Made by a program: the position numbers and the translations under genes. Positions 46,947 through 58,735 of a stretch of DNA of 64,000 nucleotides are shown here, piece after piece. The first letter of the stretch is position 1. Each line of letters begins with the position of its first letter. This DNA is from Torreya grandis (taxonomy: Eukaryota; Streptophyta; Pinopsida; Cupressales; Taxaceae), in assembly GCA_037957365.1 (NCBI GenBank), contig JARHVA010006310.1, positions 820,001 to 884,000 on the forward strand, read 5' to 3'. Below the pieces are notes generated by a model that saw nothing but the letters and a program-made list of their open reading frames with translations, did no database searches and was not told the DNA's origin.

Positions 46947-49900
46947 ATGGATCCCAACATGTATTCCTACACTCATAATAGACTCATGTATAATTTAGGG
47001 ATTAGTAATGTAGTTTCACAGGAAGAAATGGTGCAAGACCCTTCTGTAGATAATATTTATTATGATATGGAATCTTATCCCTCTTATAATACTCAATTAG
47101 GGGCACAAAACTAAGATCCATTAGCTAAGTATCCGGTTAACACACTGCCTTATTCAGAATAGGATCAAGAACAAACTATGCAATACCTAGTTATAATACC
47201 CATGATGGATGAGCCAGTTCTTCAATAGTCATATCCTACTAATATGGATTCCACATATGATCCATTTTTTTGGACAAAATTTTCTAGAGAACAAAGATGA
47301 TATTTTGGTTAGAGCCATAGAGGTAGGGGCCAAGTTTCTAGCAGACTTCCCCCATGAAAATTTACCAAGTCTCATAAGAGTAGCCCATAATATCATTTTT
47401 TGTCAACATGTTTCTTCTAGAAATCCTATTTCTCTAGTTCTGATAGCATATCAATACCCTAATATATCCAATCAAGGAAAAAAATCATGGAAGATCACTT
47501 TAATCAAATGCAAACAACATATCAAATAGATGAACATGGTGAGTAAGCCTCTTATTTACCTAGTACCTTCAATAGGAGTGTTGATAGAGTTAACAAGATA
47601 AGAGAATCCAAGTTTTGACCCATTCATATAAACCACTTTGATAGATAACCTAATGCATATGGATGTTATTGAAGAAGTGTCTTCAACCTCTACATAGAAT
47701 AGTGAGCCAAACATAGTAGACAATGTGCAAACAACATTCAAACTTGATCAAAGTGGTACTAATACACAAACAAATAGCCAAAAAAATGTTCATGTAGTTA
47801 ATCCCATGAGTATATCATCATACCAAGGAATAGTATTTTATATACCCCAACCTCACCAACTACTTCCTCAAGTGTACAACCTATGGGATTGGGTAATTAA
47901 ATAATAGTCAATGTCACACTTTAATGATAGAATGTGATGAATCCTCCTACTAAACAAGTGATGAGTAGTATTCCAAAATAGCAGAAAAAATCTATTGTAT
48001 CAATGTAAAAAATGACAAATACATTGCTACCTCAATTAGGGGAGACTAATATTCCATCTTGCCAAGTAATGATGAATATACATTTTCAGTCACAAACTAA
48101 TATGCCAAGTCAAAACCAAGCAATGACTAGTTAATAATGTGCAAATATTCATTAGTGATAGATGCCAAATCTCCAACATACTTTCACTTCCTTATAGATA
48201 TTCATGCAATAAAGAGGTATCCACATTTCTCAAGTACCTACTAGACAACCATCAGTTTAAAATGTACCATAAATTTAGAGATAGGGTCTTGATCCACAAG
48301 TTCCCACTCCACATCAAGGTTTGATTAGTTGACAACATGTCCCTTTTCAACCACAATAGGAATAATATAGTTATATACCTCCATCACAAACACAAAATCC
48401 TCCAAGACAAACCTTTATTTCCAACCTAAACCAAAATATCACACAACCAAATGTGCAATTTCAAGTACATCCTAATCCATGTATGCATATTCTTGGTCCA
48501 TTCCCCAACCAAACCAATATACTCTAATAGGTATCTATATCATACCTTGGTCAAAGTGTCCCACTTTTGACCTCCCAACCATCTACCCAAACCAATATTC
48601 TCCCTCAAACCAATGTTCCTTCCAATTTCCTATCCCACAAATTGCAACAGATGAAGGATGCAATTGCTACTATTCAGGCTAGGAAATAGACTAAAATTTT
48701 CAAATTGGATTTCATTTGTTCCTATCCATTCAACATGAAGTATTTATAGATACCATTTATTCTAGGATACAAACCATCAAAATTCAATAGATATAAAGGG
48801 AAAGGTGACCCTAAGGCTCATTTGACCAAATGCTATCACATGTTAACTAGTGGCATATAACAACATATGCCTTTTGCTATTGTTTCCAAGGAGCTTGGAT
48901 GGACAAACCTTGGAATGGTTTTTAAATTTTCCTAAAAATTTAATAGCAAATTTTGATGATCTTTTTGATAAGTTTGTGCAACACTTTTCTTATAATCTTG
49001 AGCATGAGCTTTTATTAGTGGACTTAATGCAAGCAAAACAAAAAGCTAGGGAGATTTTTTCAAGTTATTTACAATGATGGAGAGCCCTTTCAAGCTATTT
49101 CACCTATAATTTACTAGATAAATAATTATCCACTATGTTTACTAAAAATTTTCATAGTGAGATAGCTTATCATCTGGAATTACAATGTGTACATACTTTC
49201 AAAGAGATCATTGATAAAGGTTTGTTGATTAGGCAGGTGCTCATCAATAAAGGAGTCATCAAGCTTAATTCAAATAATCAAAATCAAGGTAAAAAGTAGG
49301 TAAATGGTTAACATCAACATCCTATTTAAGTATAAGAATCATAATCAGCAAAGGCTAATAACCAAGAAAGATCGAATCAATTCAACCATAATAGGAATGT
49401 TGTGGGAAATAGAGTAACTAAATCCCATCATGTACAAATGGTGTAAACATAATTTGTGCCACATTTTTAGCTTACTTCTACCCAAAAAACTCTCTAACCA
49501 ATGCTGCAATCATAATTACCAAAACCTACACAACAAATACAATGGCATTTACCATTGCAAACTGCTCCTCCTATGAGAACTGTGCCTGCACATCATATAT
49601 TTAGTGACTAGGAGAACCTATTGAGTCTATATTTTGTAATATTTCTACCACTAATCTGATTATTTGGCCTATACCAAAGCATTATTTACAAGGCATTCCT
49701 TATCCTGATTGGTACTGTGAAAATGAATTTTATGACTATCATCAGGTCAATGGATATAATCTATGAAGATATGTCCAAATCAAGCATTTAATTGATAATA
49801 TGTTGGATAATGGGGAGATAATATTGGATAATGGTTCTTCCACTTCCAATCAAACTGTTGGGATTTATCAAAACCCCTTTCCTCAACAAAATAATCAACA

Positions 49901-50700
49901 ACAACAACAACAACAATAGCCAGTGCAGTAGCTAAATCAGTAGTATCAAAATCAAAGGCCAAACTAGAAGAATCAACAAAATTAGTAGCAAAACCCACAA
50001 TGATAGAACAATGGATAAAACCAAGGTCAAAATAGTAACAACCAACAAACCTACCATGAAGTTGTACATGACTATAATAGCGTTGTAGGTCATATTGCAA
50101 AGAGTAGTGTTAATACAATTTCCATTAATCCTAGACCAAACACTAATAAGCCTAGACCATTAATAAAAAATAATATTCAACCAAATTACATGGATAATCC
50201 TTCTTTGACCTAGGAGTGCATATAGGCAAATTGGAAAACTAGGACTTCCCCTTTTAGACCTTATATCGATAACTCATTCTTGCCATGTTACCACATGTAA
50301 GTGCACTAGTAATCGAGACTTGTCCTATCTAGTCCTACACCATTTCCAACATTGGTTAGTAATAATGGTCCATTATTTAATCTTAATTGTGAAATAATAA
50401 CTCAGAGGTTAAAGATTACTATCCTAGGTCCACAACCATCTACCACTTTCCCTGTCATCCAACCAATCGTTTAACCTCAAAATAAACCATTCACTACTAA
50501 ACAAGATGAAATTTTTGATATTGTAGAACAATTGTAGAAGACACTAGCACAAATTTATATTTTAGATTTTTTGTGAACATTAATAACCCACAAGAACATC
50601 TTGAATGAGTTTTTGACTCAATCCACTATTTCTAGTGACATGTTCCCTGATAAATTTCAAGCTTTGGTTAGACACTAGCTCCAGCCCAACAAGTCACATT
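46947..50700 (+). pseudogene. G3 gag
   Basis: A possible start at 46947 reads MDPNMYSYTHNRLMYNLG and continues with acidic stretches (QDPSVDNIYYDMESYPS) until a stop. The capsid core begins near 48770 with KPSKFNRYKGKGDPKAHLTK (the canonical KFxxYxGxxDPxxHL pattern), followed by LLFPRSLDGQTLEWFLNFPK and FDDLFDKFVQHFSYN (48850-49077), then AYHLELQCVHTFKEIIDKGL. The C-terminal part is Gln/Asn-rich, including a CAA-repeat poly-Gln run near 49893-49917. Much of 47200-48700 is also Pro/Gln/Asn-rich low-complexity coding-like sequence. Many stops; the N-terminal start is a plausible guess. Confidence 0.75.
49890..49918 (+). repeat. (CAA)n microsatellite encoding poly-Gln in G3 gag
   Basis: AATCAACAACAACAACAACA-type run of about nine CAA units inside a Gln/Asn-rich gag tail; ends at a TAG that was probably CAG. 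Confidence 0.8.
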
Positions 50701-50739
50701 CAACCAAAGTGATATGTCTTCCCTTGGCCCATTTCATAA

Positions 50740-51130
50740 TAATCCATTATACATATAATTTTATATAACATGGCATAGAGTGAAATGTGTCCTTATAGAC
50801 AATGAATCTAGCCTCAACATAGTGCCTCTAAAGTTCATCAAGCTTTTTGGATAGACAATGATAGATCTATAATTAAAAACAATGACCATCAAAGCCTATG
50901 ATAATTAAGAAATATAATTACAAGGCACCATTAGTTTTCCAGTTATCATTAGGCCTTTTACCCATGATACACTTTTCCATTTGCTTGATCTAGAGTTATC
51001 ATATAATATACTTCTAGGTAGGTCTTGGTTACATGAGATTTGTGCAGTCCTGTCAACATTGCACCAATGTATCAAGTTTTCCCCCTCAGAGATAGAAGTG
51101 AATATTCTACGAGATTTACACCCATATTAA
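50740..51130 (+). pseudogene. G3 aspartic protease
   Basis: Reads RVKCVLIDNESSLNIVPLKF (active-site region; Glu replaces the Gly of DNG/DSG), FPVIIRPFTHDTLFHLLD and NILLGRSWLHEICAVLSTLH then QCIKFSPSEIEV. The GRSWLHE..AVLSTLHQ block is a strong landmark of plant Tat/Athila-like protease. The missing Gly and three stops mean no activity. Confidence 0.82.
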
Positions 51131-51429
51131 CACTTAAAAAATCTTGAGGCCAAATTTCAAATCTATAATTATCAGTATGGCATGAATCCAAGCTCCAAGC
51201 AAGATAAAGAAAAGTCTGTACTTATTGATCCTTCACCAAATAATTGCATAGATCCTAATACCTTGGATTCCCTTTCCCACATGTCACCTCCTAAAAATTC
51301 TAATCATTTCACCATTTCAGATAATAGATAGGGAGAGTATGTGACCCATGATACATTTCATATTGCCAATCTTCCTCAAAATTCAAAAACTTTGGGTGAC
51401 CTAAAGTCACCCCACATATGCATTGTTGA

Positions 51430-51921
51430 CAAAAGAACAAAGATATGGGACCTATCACATTTGTACCAGCATCTGGCCTAGAACTTAACCCTCTTGAAAG
51501 GGATAAATCATGGTTATACAATGACAACCAAGCTGATTGTTATAAAAATACAAAGTATCATATTCCCAATATGATCATGGAGCATCATAAATATGAAGGA
51601 ATAGGCCTCAGATCAAATCCACAAGGAACAATCAAGCCAATTTCCATGACTAAGTATGAAAGACCTTATGAACTTGGATTTAAACTGTCTAGGGGTGACC
51701 CCACATATCTTATTCAAACTCCATCACCAGTGACTAGTGATGATGATGCTGACAGTAAAGCAGAGTCCAATCATAGCTTCACCTTTGATAACCTAGCTAA
51801 AACTAACTTGTTTGATAAAAATGCCATTTTTACCCTCACCTTGGCCTCTTTACAGCCCATTACCATTATATTATCCCAAATTGATAGATTAGGACCAACA
51901 AGAATCAAGTCTACCAATTAA
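51430..51921 (+). pseudogene. G3 protease-RT linker with G-patch-like segment
   Basis: An unusually long open stretch (158 codons, 51445-51921). Residues ~34-72 read HHKYEGIGLRSNPQG, IKPISMTKYERPYELGFKL, which resembles the glycine-rich G-patch motif (GxGLGxxxQGxxxPI..K..RxGLGY) reported between protease and RT in some plant Tat/Ogre elements; several of the Gly have changed. The rest (SDDDADSKAESNHSFTFD) is an acidic, low-conservation linker. The G-patch call is from pattern only. Confidence 0.6.
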
Positions 51922-52479
51922 TGAGTTCTAAAATGATGAGGGAATCTATGATGTCTTAGTCCTTAGAGATAATGTTTTGTTGGTAGATCATATATTAGGA
52001 TTCTCAATCACATTGGATCCTACAGCCTATTTTGAAGAGCGAGTGAACACCTTTATCCAAAAAAAAAGTAAAACATTGAGGTCCCAAAGTGAAAACCTCT
52101 TTCAGGCACTTTTTGACTAGGGAAAAAGTAAAGATAAAGGCCATTCTAGTGATGAAAACCTATTTCAAGAACCATTAGATGGGGGTGTTCATTCTTCTTT
52201 GAATTTAGACCAGGAGACAACCAACAATGAACTTGCCTATGGATCTAAGTTCAACTTTGAGCAACAACAAGTATTTGATTAAATTCTTCAATAATAATTT
52301 GACTATTTTTATCACATGATTAGATCTCCCATTAGGGGACTTAGATTCAACATGCCTAGGAGAAGTTTAAGAGCAAGTCATAATAGAGGACCCTGACATA
52401 ATCCAATAGTTTAAGTCATTGCCTACTATCCTTGAAGATGATTCAATTATTCTAGTCGAAGATACAATAGAGGTAAACA

Positions 52480-52919
52480 TTGAGACTCTATCAGACCTAA
52501 AATAGACAAAATTAGGTACATCCCTCACTGAGGAGAAACATGACATATTTACAGCTCTATTCAAATAATTTGTAGATATCTTTGCATGGGCCTATTCTAA
52601 CATGCCAGGTTTAGACCCTACCTTGGTTCTACACCACTTTGTGATTAATCTTGATTCCAAACCATTAAAACAAAAGCTACATAAGATGAATCTTCACATT
52701 GTTGTATTGGTAAATAAAGAGTTGAAAAAACTTTTAGAAGTAGGATGTATCAGATCCATTGACTATTTTGAATAGATCTCTAATGTGGTGCCTATTAGCA
52801 AAAAGCCTAAAGGGATCATAATTTTTACTAATTTTTAAGACATCAACAAAGCTTGTCATAAATATGATTTTCCATTACCTAATATCGACATGATCATTGA
52901 CTCCATGGTAGGTTATGAA
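52480..52919 (+). pseudogene. G3 reverse transcriptase, first part
   Basis: Reads LTEEKHDIFTALFK, FVDIFAWAYSNMPGLDPTLV, HFVINLDSKPLKQKLHKMNL, ELKKLLEVGCIRSIDYFE, NVVPISKKPKGIIIFTNF and DINKACHKYDFPLPNIDMII then DSMVGYE, the conserved N-terminal half of a Tat/Athila-like RT. The RT is cut after GYE by copia element C1. Stops at 52773 and 52839 are visible. Confidence 0.88.
52915..52919. repeat. Left target site duplication of C1 (ATGAA)
   Basis: ATGAA precedes the LTR start TATTAGTGTAGG; repeated at 59439-59443. Confidence 0.9.
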
Positions 52920-53388
52920 TATTAGTGTAGGTTTTTATTTTTCCCTATTTATTAATTAAGGAAATTGTATTTCTTGTGCATACTTGGAGTTTTCCTGCAT
53001 TTGTGGGATAGGCTAGCTTATGTGGAGGTGTGTGTCATAGATGTGTCATAGGTGTCATAATAATGTCACAAGTAACTCCCTTGATGGGATTTACTTCTCT
53101 ATTCTTAGCACCTTATCACCACCTTTCATGGAGGAGTTACAGTCTATTCTTGGGGTGCCGTGTCCACCTTTTGTGGAGGAGTTACTTACATACTCTCCTA
53201 TATGTATTCCTCACTTTGGCCATCTCATGTTAATCAAAATTTGTTTTTCTCCATTTTGTCTTGTGCAATTTATCTTCTTGTATAATTTTAAATTGCTTTA
53301 GCATTTATGTGGTGTGCACTTGCTTCATCTCATGTGATCACGTCTCCATTGCATTTGCATTATCCGAATTCTAGCAACAACTCTGATA
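52920..53388 (+). repeat. C1 5' LTR (469 bp)
   Basis: Starts TATTAGTGTAGGTTTTTATT, ends CAACAACTCTGATA; followed directly by the primer-binding site. Short reading frames within it on the plus strand are chance. Confidence 0.95.
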
Positions 53389-53404
53389 TGGTATTAGAGC
53401 AAAC
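53389..53404 (+). promoter_or_regulatory. C1 primer-binding site (initiator-Met tRNA type)
   Basis: TGGTATTAGAGCAAAC differs by one base from TGGTATCAGAGC, the complement of the initiator-Met tRNA 3' end used by most plant copia elements. Confidence 0.88.
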
Positions 53405-54700
53405 CCGGTAATCATGTGTCTAGTTATGCTTTTAGTTTATTTTGAAATTAAGAGGAGTGGATTTCTATTTATTTTTTATTTCTATATCTGATCTAAAATA
53501 TAAAAATAAATCTTTCAATATCATTTCTTGCATCTTGGGATCCTTGGCCTTTGGGTGTCTTAGTTGTCTTCACTTTAGGTGCTGGTTTTGTTTCTATTTT
53601 TGGGTGCCATTATTTGTGGACAAGTAGAGGGAGGAGTAGCACTCAGCAACAGTCCAGGTGTAGCACTCAGTAACAGTCTAGGTGTAGCACTCAGCAGCAG
53701 TCAACACTCCATGCAGTCAGCTCTTCTCGTCAGCAACGCCTTTTGTTCTGCCACGCCACAGTCCTTCTAGCAAGGCACCTTCAGCAATGCCTTCAGTTCT
53801 TCCATGCCATAGTCCTTCCATCAAGGCACCAAGTAGGCTGTACGGCTTCCAGTAGGTCTGCATATTTCTATTTTGTCTTTTTTGCAAGTAAAATTTTGGA
53901 CTGTGCTTTTTTGGCACCCCTTCCTTGCTTGGCATCCCATGTGGGCCCTTGGAGACTTGGCATCTGTTCATTATGTCTTCAAATTTAATTTTTTAGTTAA
54001 AATTGAATTTTTAAAACAAAAATTAGTCAATTTGACTGAATATTTATTTATTTAGATAGTTTGATAATTTGGGGGTTTTCATTTAAAACTTGTATCTTCG
54101 CCTGTCGAAGACAAAGGGTGAGGCCTAGGTTGGCGGGAGGCCAATTCCCACTCACACAAACATCCTTTGGATTCCTCATTCCATGCTGAACCCAATGAGT
54201 GGTTGGAAGGTCACTTTCTCTCTCAAAATAGGCATTTTTTTAATGTTTTAGTGCTTTTTTTTTGCAAAAGCACTAGTTTATGAGAAAATTAAACCTTTAA
54301 TATCTTGCAAACAGTAGCTCAAATTTGGGTGCCATTTTTTTAAAAAGTGTTTGTAATTCAATTATCCATAGTGTAGGCTTGTTATTTGTCAAAAAAAAAC
54401 TATTTTATAAAGTGCCTAAAATTTGGGTCTCTCGAGATGCATTTTCAGCTGAGTCTGATGTCCTGTTTGCTTTAGTCTTGCACTAATTGCTATAAGACGC
54501 ATTCTCAGCTGAGCCCAATGTATTTTTAGCATGCACTTGCATATTTTGGGGGGGGCTCAATATTTCTGGGGGGTGTGATTTCTTTTCACAACTTGCAAAT
54601 CTTTGCTTTCATTCTCCTTTTTGCATAATTTCACAAATTGCAATCAATACAACTTCACCTAAATTCAGATAAAAATAGATTATTTTCAACTTAAACCCAT
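53405..54700 (+). other. C1 untranslated leader
   Basis: About 1.3 kb without conserved frame. It includes a triplicated GGTGTAGCACTCAGCARCAG unit (53633-53702) and a GTCTTCCA/GCCATAGTCCTTCC-type inverted/direct repeat area (53720-53830). The triplicate gives an overlapping frame GVALSNSPGVALSNSLGVAL, which I take to be chance coding of a repeat. Confidence 0.6.
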
Positions 54701-55640
54701 AACACCCTTCAAATATAATGAATGGAATGTTAAAATGTCAATCATTATTAGAAGCAAAGGGTTGTATAGGATCACCATGGGTACTGAAGTAGAACCCAAC
54801 ACTGATGCTGAAAAGGTCAAGTGGTACAATTGTAGTGATGAAGCCTATGGATTACTGAGCTTTTATATGTCTCCAAAACTTCTCTTCCATTTAGAATCCT
54901 CCAAGACTCCTAATGACATATGGGACACCTTAAAAAACTTATTTGAGAAGCTTGATGAGAGGAGAGGTCATGAGCTCGAAAATGAACTCATAAGTCTAAG
55001 TCTTAGCAACTTTGACACCCTATAGGACTTCTTCACTAAGTTTAAGGCCCTTAGATTTCAATTGAAAGAATGAAGGATAAATAATAAATATGATTAACTC
55101 ATTATTTCTATTCTCACAAAGTTAGGTCCAAGCTATTCAGTCTTTGTCTCCACTTTCCATGCCACAAAAAGTGCCCTTGGCACTACATGGAAAATGCCTT
55201 CTTTGGATTCATTCATTTTCGACTTGACTAGGGAGAAATATAAGCTAGTTCAAATGGGAATAATTAATTCTACTCAACCCCAAGATTTGATAGCTAAAAA
55301 TGGTAAGGATAAGACTTCAACAAAGGAGAAGAAGAAAAAGAACAAGGACCAGGAGAAGAAGAAAGAAAACAACAATCCTACCAAAAACAACACTAAGTCT
55401 TCATCCTCCAATGCTAAACCTAAGAAGGATAATGTTAAGTGTGCCTATTGTAAAAAGATAGGGCATGATGAACTCAAATTCATAAATAAACAAATAGATC
55501 ACCTAACTCATCTTCTAGAGAAAAACAACATAGGTGTTCCTAAGTCCATCAAGCAAAATTCATCTACCAAAGATTCTACCAAGGCAAAAGGCAAGGGTAA
55601 GGAGAAAAGAAAGTGCAAGGCCCTTGTAGCTACTACAGCT
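54701..55640 (+). pseudogene. C1 gag
   Basis: Reads PFKYNEWNVKMSIIIRSKG, WDTLKNLFEKLDERRGHELE, NELISLSLSNFDTL, a stop, then MPSLDSFIFDLTREKYKLVQ and a Lys/Asn-rich basic stretch. A zinc-knuckle remnant CAYCKKIGHDELKF has lost the last Cys (read as Phe), followed by DHLTHLLEKNNIGVP. The first in-frame ATG is at 54735, but family homology extends upstream of it. The gag frame ends at 55697 after passing into protease sequence in the wrong frame, so there is a frameshift around 55610-55660. Confidence 0.85.
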
Positions 55641-55879
55641 CTACATCATCATGGGTCATTGATTCAGGTGCTTCTCACCACATGGGCTCTTCACTAATTG
55701 AGTTTTCATCTTTAGAGCCTTGTAGCATGACTTCAATTAGTTTGGGTGATGACACATCAGTTTCTATTGCAGGGAGAGGGTTAGCTGAAATGGAAAGAGG
55801 AAAATTCAATAATGTTCTAAGTGTTCTTTCTATTTCAACCAATCTCTTATCAGTGTACCAAATCACTCACATTGGTTAG
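55613..55879 (+). pseudogene. C1 protease
   Basis: The open stretch includes SSTSSWVIDSGASHHMGSSL with an intact DSG active site, then ISLGDDTSVSIAGRGLAEME and LSVLSISTNLLSVYQITHIG, the standard copia protease ending. It lies in a different frame from gag, overlapping it by 85 bp; in most plant copia elements gag and pol are one frame, so I read this as an indel and not programmed frameshifting. A stop at 55877-55879 separates it from integrase in the same frame. Confidence 0.88.
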
Positions 55880-56850
55880 GGCATGAGAGTTGAGTTTTCA
55901 CCAGATTCAGTGGCTATCAAGGAGTTGCATAGTGATATTATAGTGGCAGTGGGTAGGGCAGATCACCAAGCAAGGTTATACACCTTCTCAAATTTTGCAT
56001 CAGATTCTTCTCCAATAGCATTGTTGATTCATTCAGATGGAGTTAGAAAATTGTGTCATGAATGGTTTGGCCACCTTAACTACCGCTACCTTGAGCAACT
56101 TTGTAAACATGATATGGTCATTGGCTTGCCTCGTGTTCAATTCTCAAAAGGAATTTGCAAGGGGTGTTCCCTTGCAAAGCATATCAAAGCAAAATTTGAC
56201 AAAGGCAAAGCTTGGAGGGCTTCACAACCTTTGGAGTTAGTCCACAGTGATGTATTGGGACCCTTTCCTAAACCATCTTTCACAAGGGCCAAGTACATCC
56301 TCACTTTCATTGATGATTTCTCTAGGTACACTTGGATATATTTTCTCAAACAAAAGTCTGAAGTGTTTGAAAATTTTCTAGACTTCAAGGCTCTTGTTGA
56401 GAAGTAGAGTGAGAAATCCATCAAAGTTCTTCAAATTGATAATGGAGGGGAGTAAGTCAGCATTAGGTTTGAGTAGTTTTGCACCACAAAGGGGATTGAT
56501 TTGCAGCACACAGTCACTTACAGTCCTTCACAAAATGGGGTTGTAGAATGCAAAAATAGGTTCTTGAAAGAGATGGGTAGCTGTATGATTCACTCCAAAT
56601 CCTTAGCACCACAGTACTGGGCCAAATCCATCAATTATGCCTGCTACATTCAAAATAGGGTTCCTCACAAAGCTTTGAAAGGAATAACACCCTTTGAATC
56701 TTGGCATAAAAGGAAACCTGATGTTGAACACCTTAGGGTTTTTAGATCCCTAGCCATGGCCCGCATTCTAAAGAAGAAGCACAAAGCTATGGAATGTCAG
56801 TCCAAGCCTTGCATCTTTTTAGGATATCTGAATGGTATTAAGTGATATCA
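55880..56850 (+). pseudogene. C1 integrase
   Basis: Zinc-binding HHCC region: LCHEWFGHLNYRYLEQL, GICKGCSLAKH. Core: LVHSDVLGPFPKPSF (first Asp), FIDDFSRYTWIYFLKQKSEV, LQIDNGGE (second Asp), YSPSQNGVVECKNRFLKEMG (the Glu present), WAKSINYACYIQNRVPHKAL. C-terminal copia landmarks TPFESWHKRKPDVEHLRVF, KPCIFLGYLNGIK end at 56845. All three DDE residues are retained, but stops lie at 56405, 56453 and 56474. A low-conservation linker follows to RT. Confidence 0.9.
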
Positions 56851-58110
56851 CCTTCTATATCTAGTCACTCATGAGTTGTTCATTGAGAGAAGTGTCCATT
56901 TTCAGGAGAATCCTGGAGACTCAACACTTGACACTTCTTCTCCCTCATCGGATCTACTTCTTCATGATGATTCCTCATCAAATTTAGATCAGCCACAGTA
57001 GGTTCTTGAGCCAGAGACATCTTCTTCTTAGAGTTCAAATAGTGAGGACAGTGATGTAGAGTCATCCACCTCTAGTCAGTTAGAGGATGAGGAGATAGCA
57101 CCTGACTCGCCCACTTCTAGGCCACTTTGGGCCAGAGAGACACTTGAGAGTGCTAGCACTTGGGGAAGAGATCTTGTAGATGACATATGTACTAGGGGGG
57201 ATTTTTAGAGAGATCTGCCTTCTTTGCTTCATTTTTAGATCCACAAACGTTTTGAGAGGCATCTGGGGTACCTGAGTGGGATAGTGCTATGGAGGAAGAA
57301 TATTCTTCCTTAATCAAAAATCACACTTGGGATTTGACTTCACTTCCTAAGGGAAGAAAGATGGTTTGATGTAGGTGGATATATCAGACTAAGTTTACAA
57401 TAGATGGGTCAGTTGATAAGTATAAGGCACAATTGGTCACCAAGGGTTTCTCACAGGTGGCAGGCATTGACTATTCAGAGACCTTTTCACCCATTGCAAA
57501 GATGGCTTCTATCTGACTCACCTTGGCTACTTCCACAACACATGGTTGGGATGTGCATCAGATGGATGTGAAGAGTGCCTTTCTTCATGAAGACCTAGAG
57601 GAGGAGATCTACATGGAGTAGTCACTAAGATTTTTTCAAGATTCTTCCTTAGTATGCAAACTTAGGAAATCTATCTATGGCCTCAAATAGGCCCCTTGGG
57701 CTTGGTATGCCAAGATGGATTCCTTCCTTCTCACAGGGGATTTCACTAGGTGCCATTCTGATCCCAGTGTCTACTTCTTATGGTAGGATGATTCGCTCTT
57801 GATTTTGGTTCTATATGTTGATGACCTTTTGATCACTGAGAGTTCCTCATCGGCTATTGTAGCAGTGAAGGCATCTCTCCAAGATAGATTTGACATGACA
57901 AACTTGGGTTTGTTGCATTACTTCCTTGGCATCGAGATCTCACAGTCAGATTCATGGATTTCTCTTGCACAGACTAAGTATGCTCTTGACTTATTAGCTC
58001 AGTTTCACATGGCTGATTGCAAGCCATCTCTAACTCCCTTTCTATCAGGAATCAAGCTTGAGGCTGATTGTTCTTCACCATTGGTTGATGTCACTCAGTA
58101 TCAATAACTT
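56851..58110 (+). pseudogene. C1 linker and reverse transcriptase
   Basis: The Ser-rich acidic linker (56851-57240) is typical of copia between integrase and RT. RT begins VPEWDSAMEEEYSSLIKNHT, followed by [60 protein letters not shown] and, in another frame, MILVLYVDDLLITESSSS with the catalytic YVDD (57799-58107), GLLHYFLGIEISQS and DCKPSLTPF. Stops at 57366, 57513, 57619, 57688 and 57783 break the frame; several are CAG/CAA/CGA to TAG/TGA type changes. Confidence 0.9.
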
Positions 58111-58735
58111 GCTGGTAGTATCATCTACTTGACTCACACCAGGCCTAACATATCATATACAGTGGGACTTGTCTCCAAATTCATGTAGGAACCTCATGAG
58201 CTACATTGGAAAGCAGCTAAGAGGATCTTGCATTACATACAGGGTTCACATAGATATAGGATTCATTACAGATTTGGCATAGAAGTTGACTTGGTTGGAT
58301 ATACAGATTCAAACTAGGCTGGTGGTTCATAGACTCACAAGTTCACTTTTGGTTACAGTTTCTCTCTAGGTTCTAGTCCTATCAATTGGTCTAGCAAGAA
58401 GTAAAAGCTATTGATATATCATCCATAGAGGCAGAGTATAGGGGAGCTATTAATGCAACTATTGAGGTTATTTGGATTCAGAGATTCTTTTTGAGTTTGG
58501 TATTCCTATCAAGTGGCCCACCATCATTTATTATGACAACCAGAGTACCATTCAGATTTACAGGAATCTAGTTCAGCACCAGTGGACCAAGTACATAGAG
58601 ATTCACATGCATTTCACTTGGGAGCTTATTCATAGTTAGGTCATTGACTTGATATTTTGCCAGTGTTTAGAGCAGGTTGCAGACATCTTCACCAAACCTT
58701 TCACTAAAAGCAAGTTCATTCATTTATGATATCTT
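58111..58735 (+). pseudogene. C1 RNase H
   Basis: Reads SIIYLTHTRPNISYTVGLVS, EPHELHWKAAKRILHYIQGS, VDLVGYTDSN, FSLGSSPINWSSKK and a final ADIFTKPFTKSKFIHL, the standard copia RNase H order and ending. The Trp of the SDADW-type motif is a stop (DSN then TAG). The segment ends ~230 bp before the right LTR. Confidence 0.85.

Noticed and set aside
53030..53301. Overlapping short reading frames on the plus strand of the C1 5' LTR
   Set aside because: The same LTR at 58970 does not keep the frames, no domain is visible, and both fall wholly inside non-coding LTR.
53389..53404. tRNA gene
   Set aside because: Only a ~12-base complement to a tRNA 3' end is present, right after an LTR; it is a primer-binding site. 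No cloverleaf was seen anywhere in the window.
53579..53988. Host gene suggested by overlapping frames of 60-84 codons
   Set aside because: The Ala/Leu/Ser pattern is produced by short DNA repeats in the C1 leader; frames exist on both strands and show no domain.
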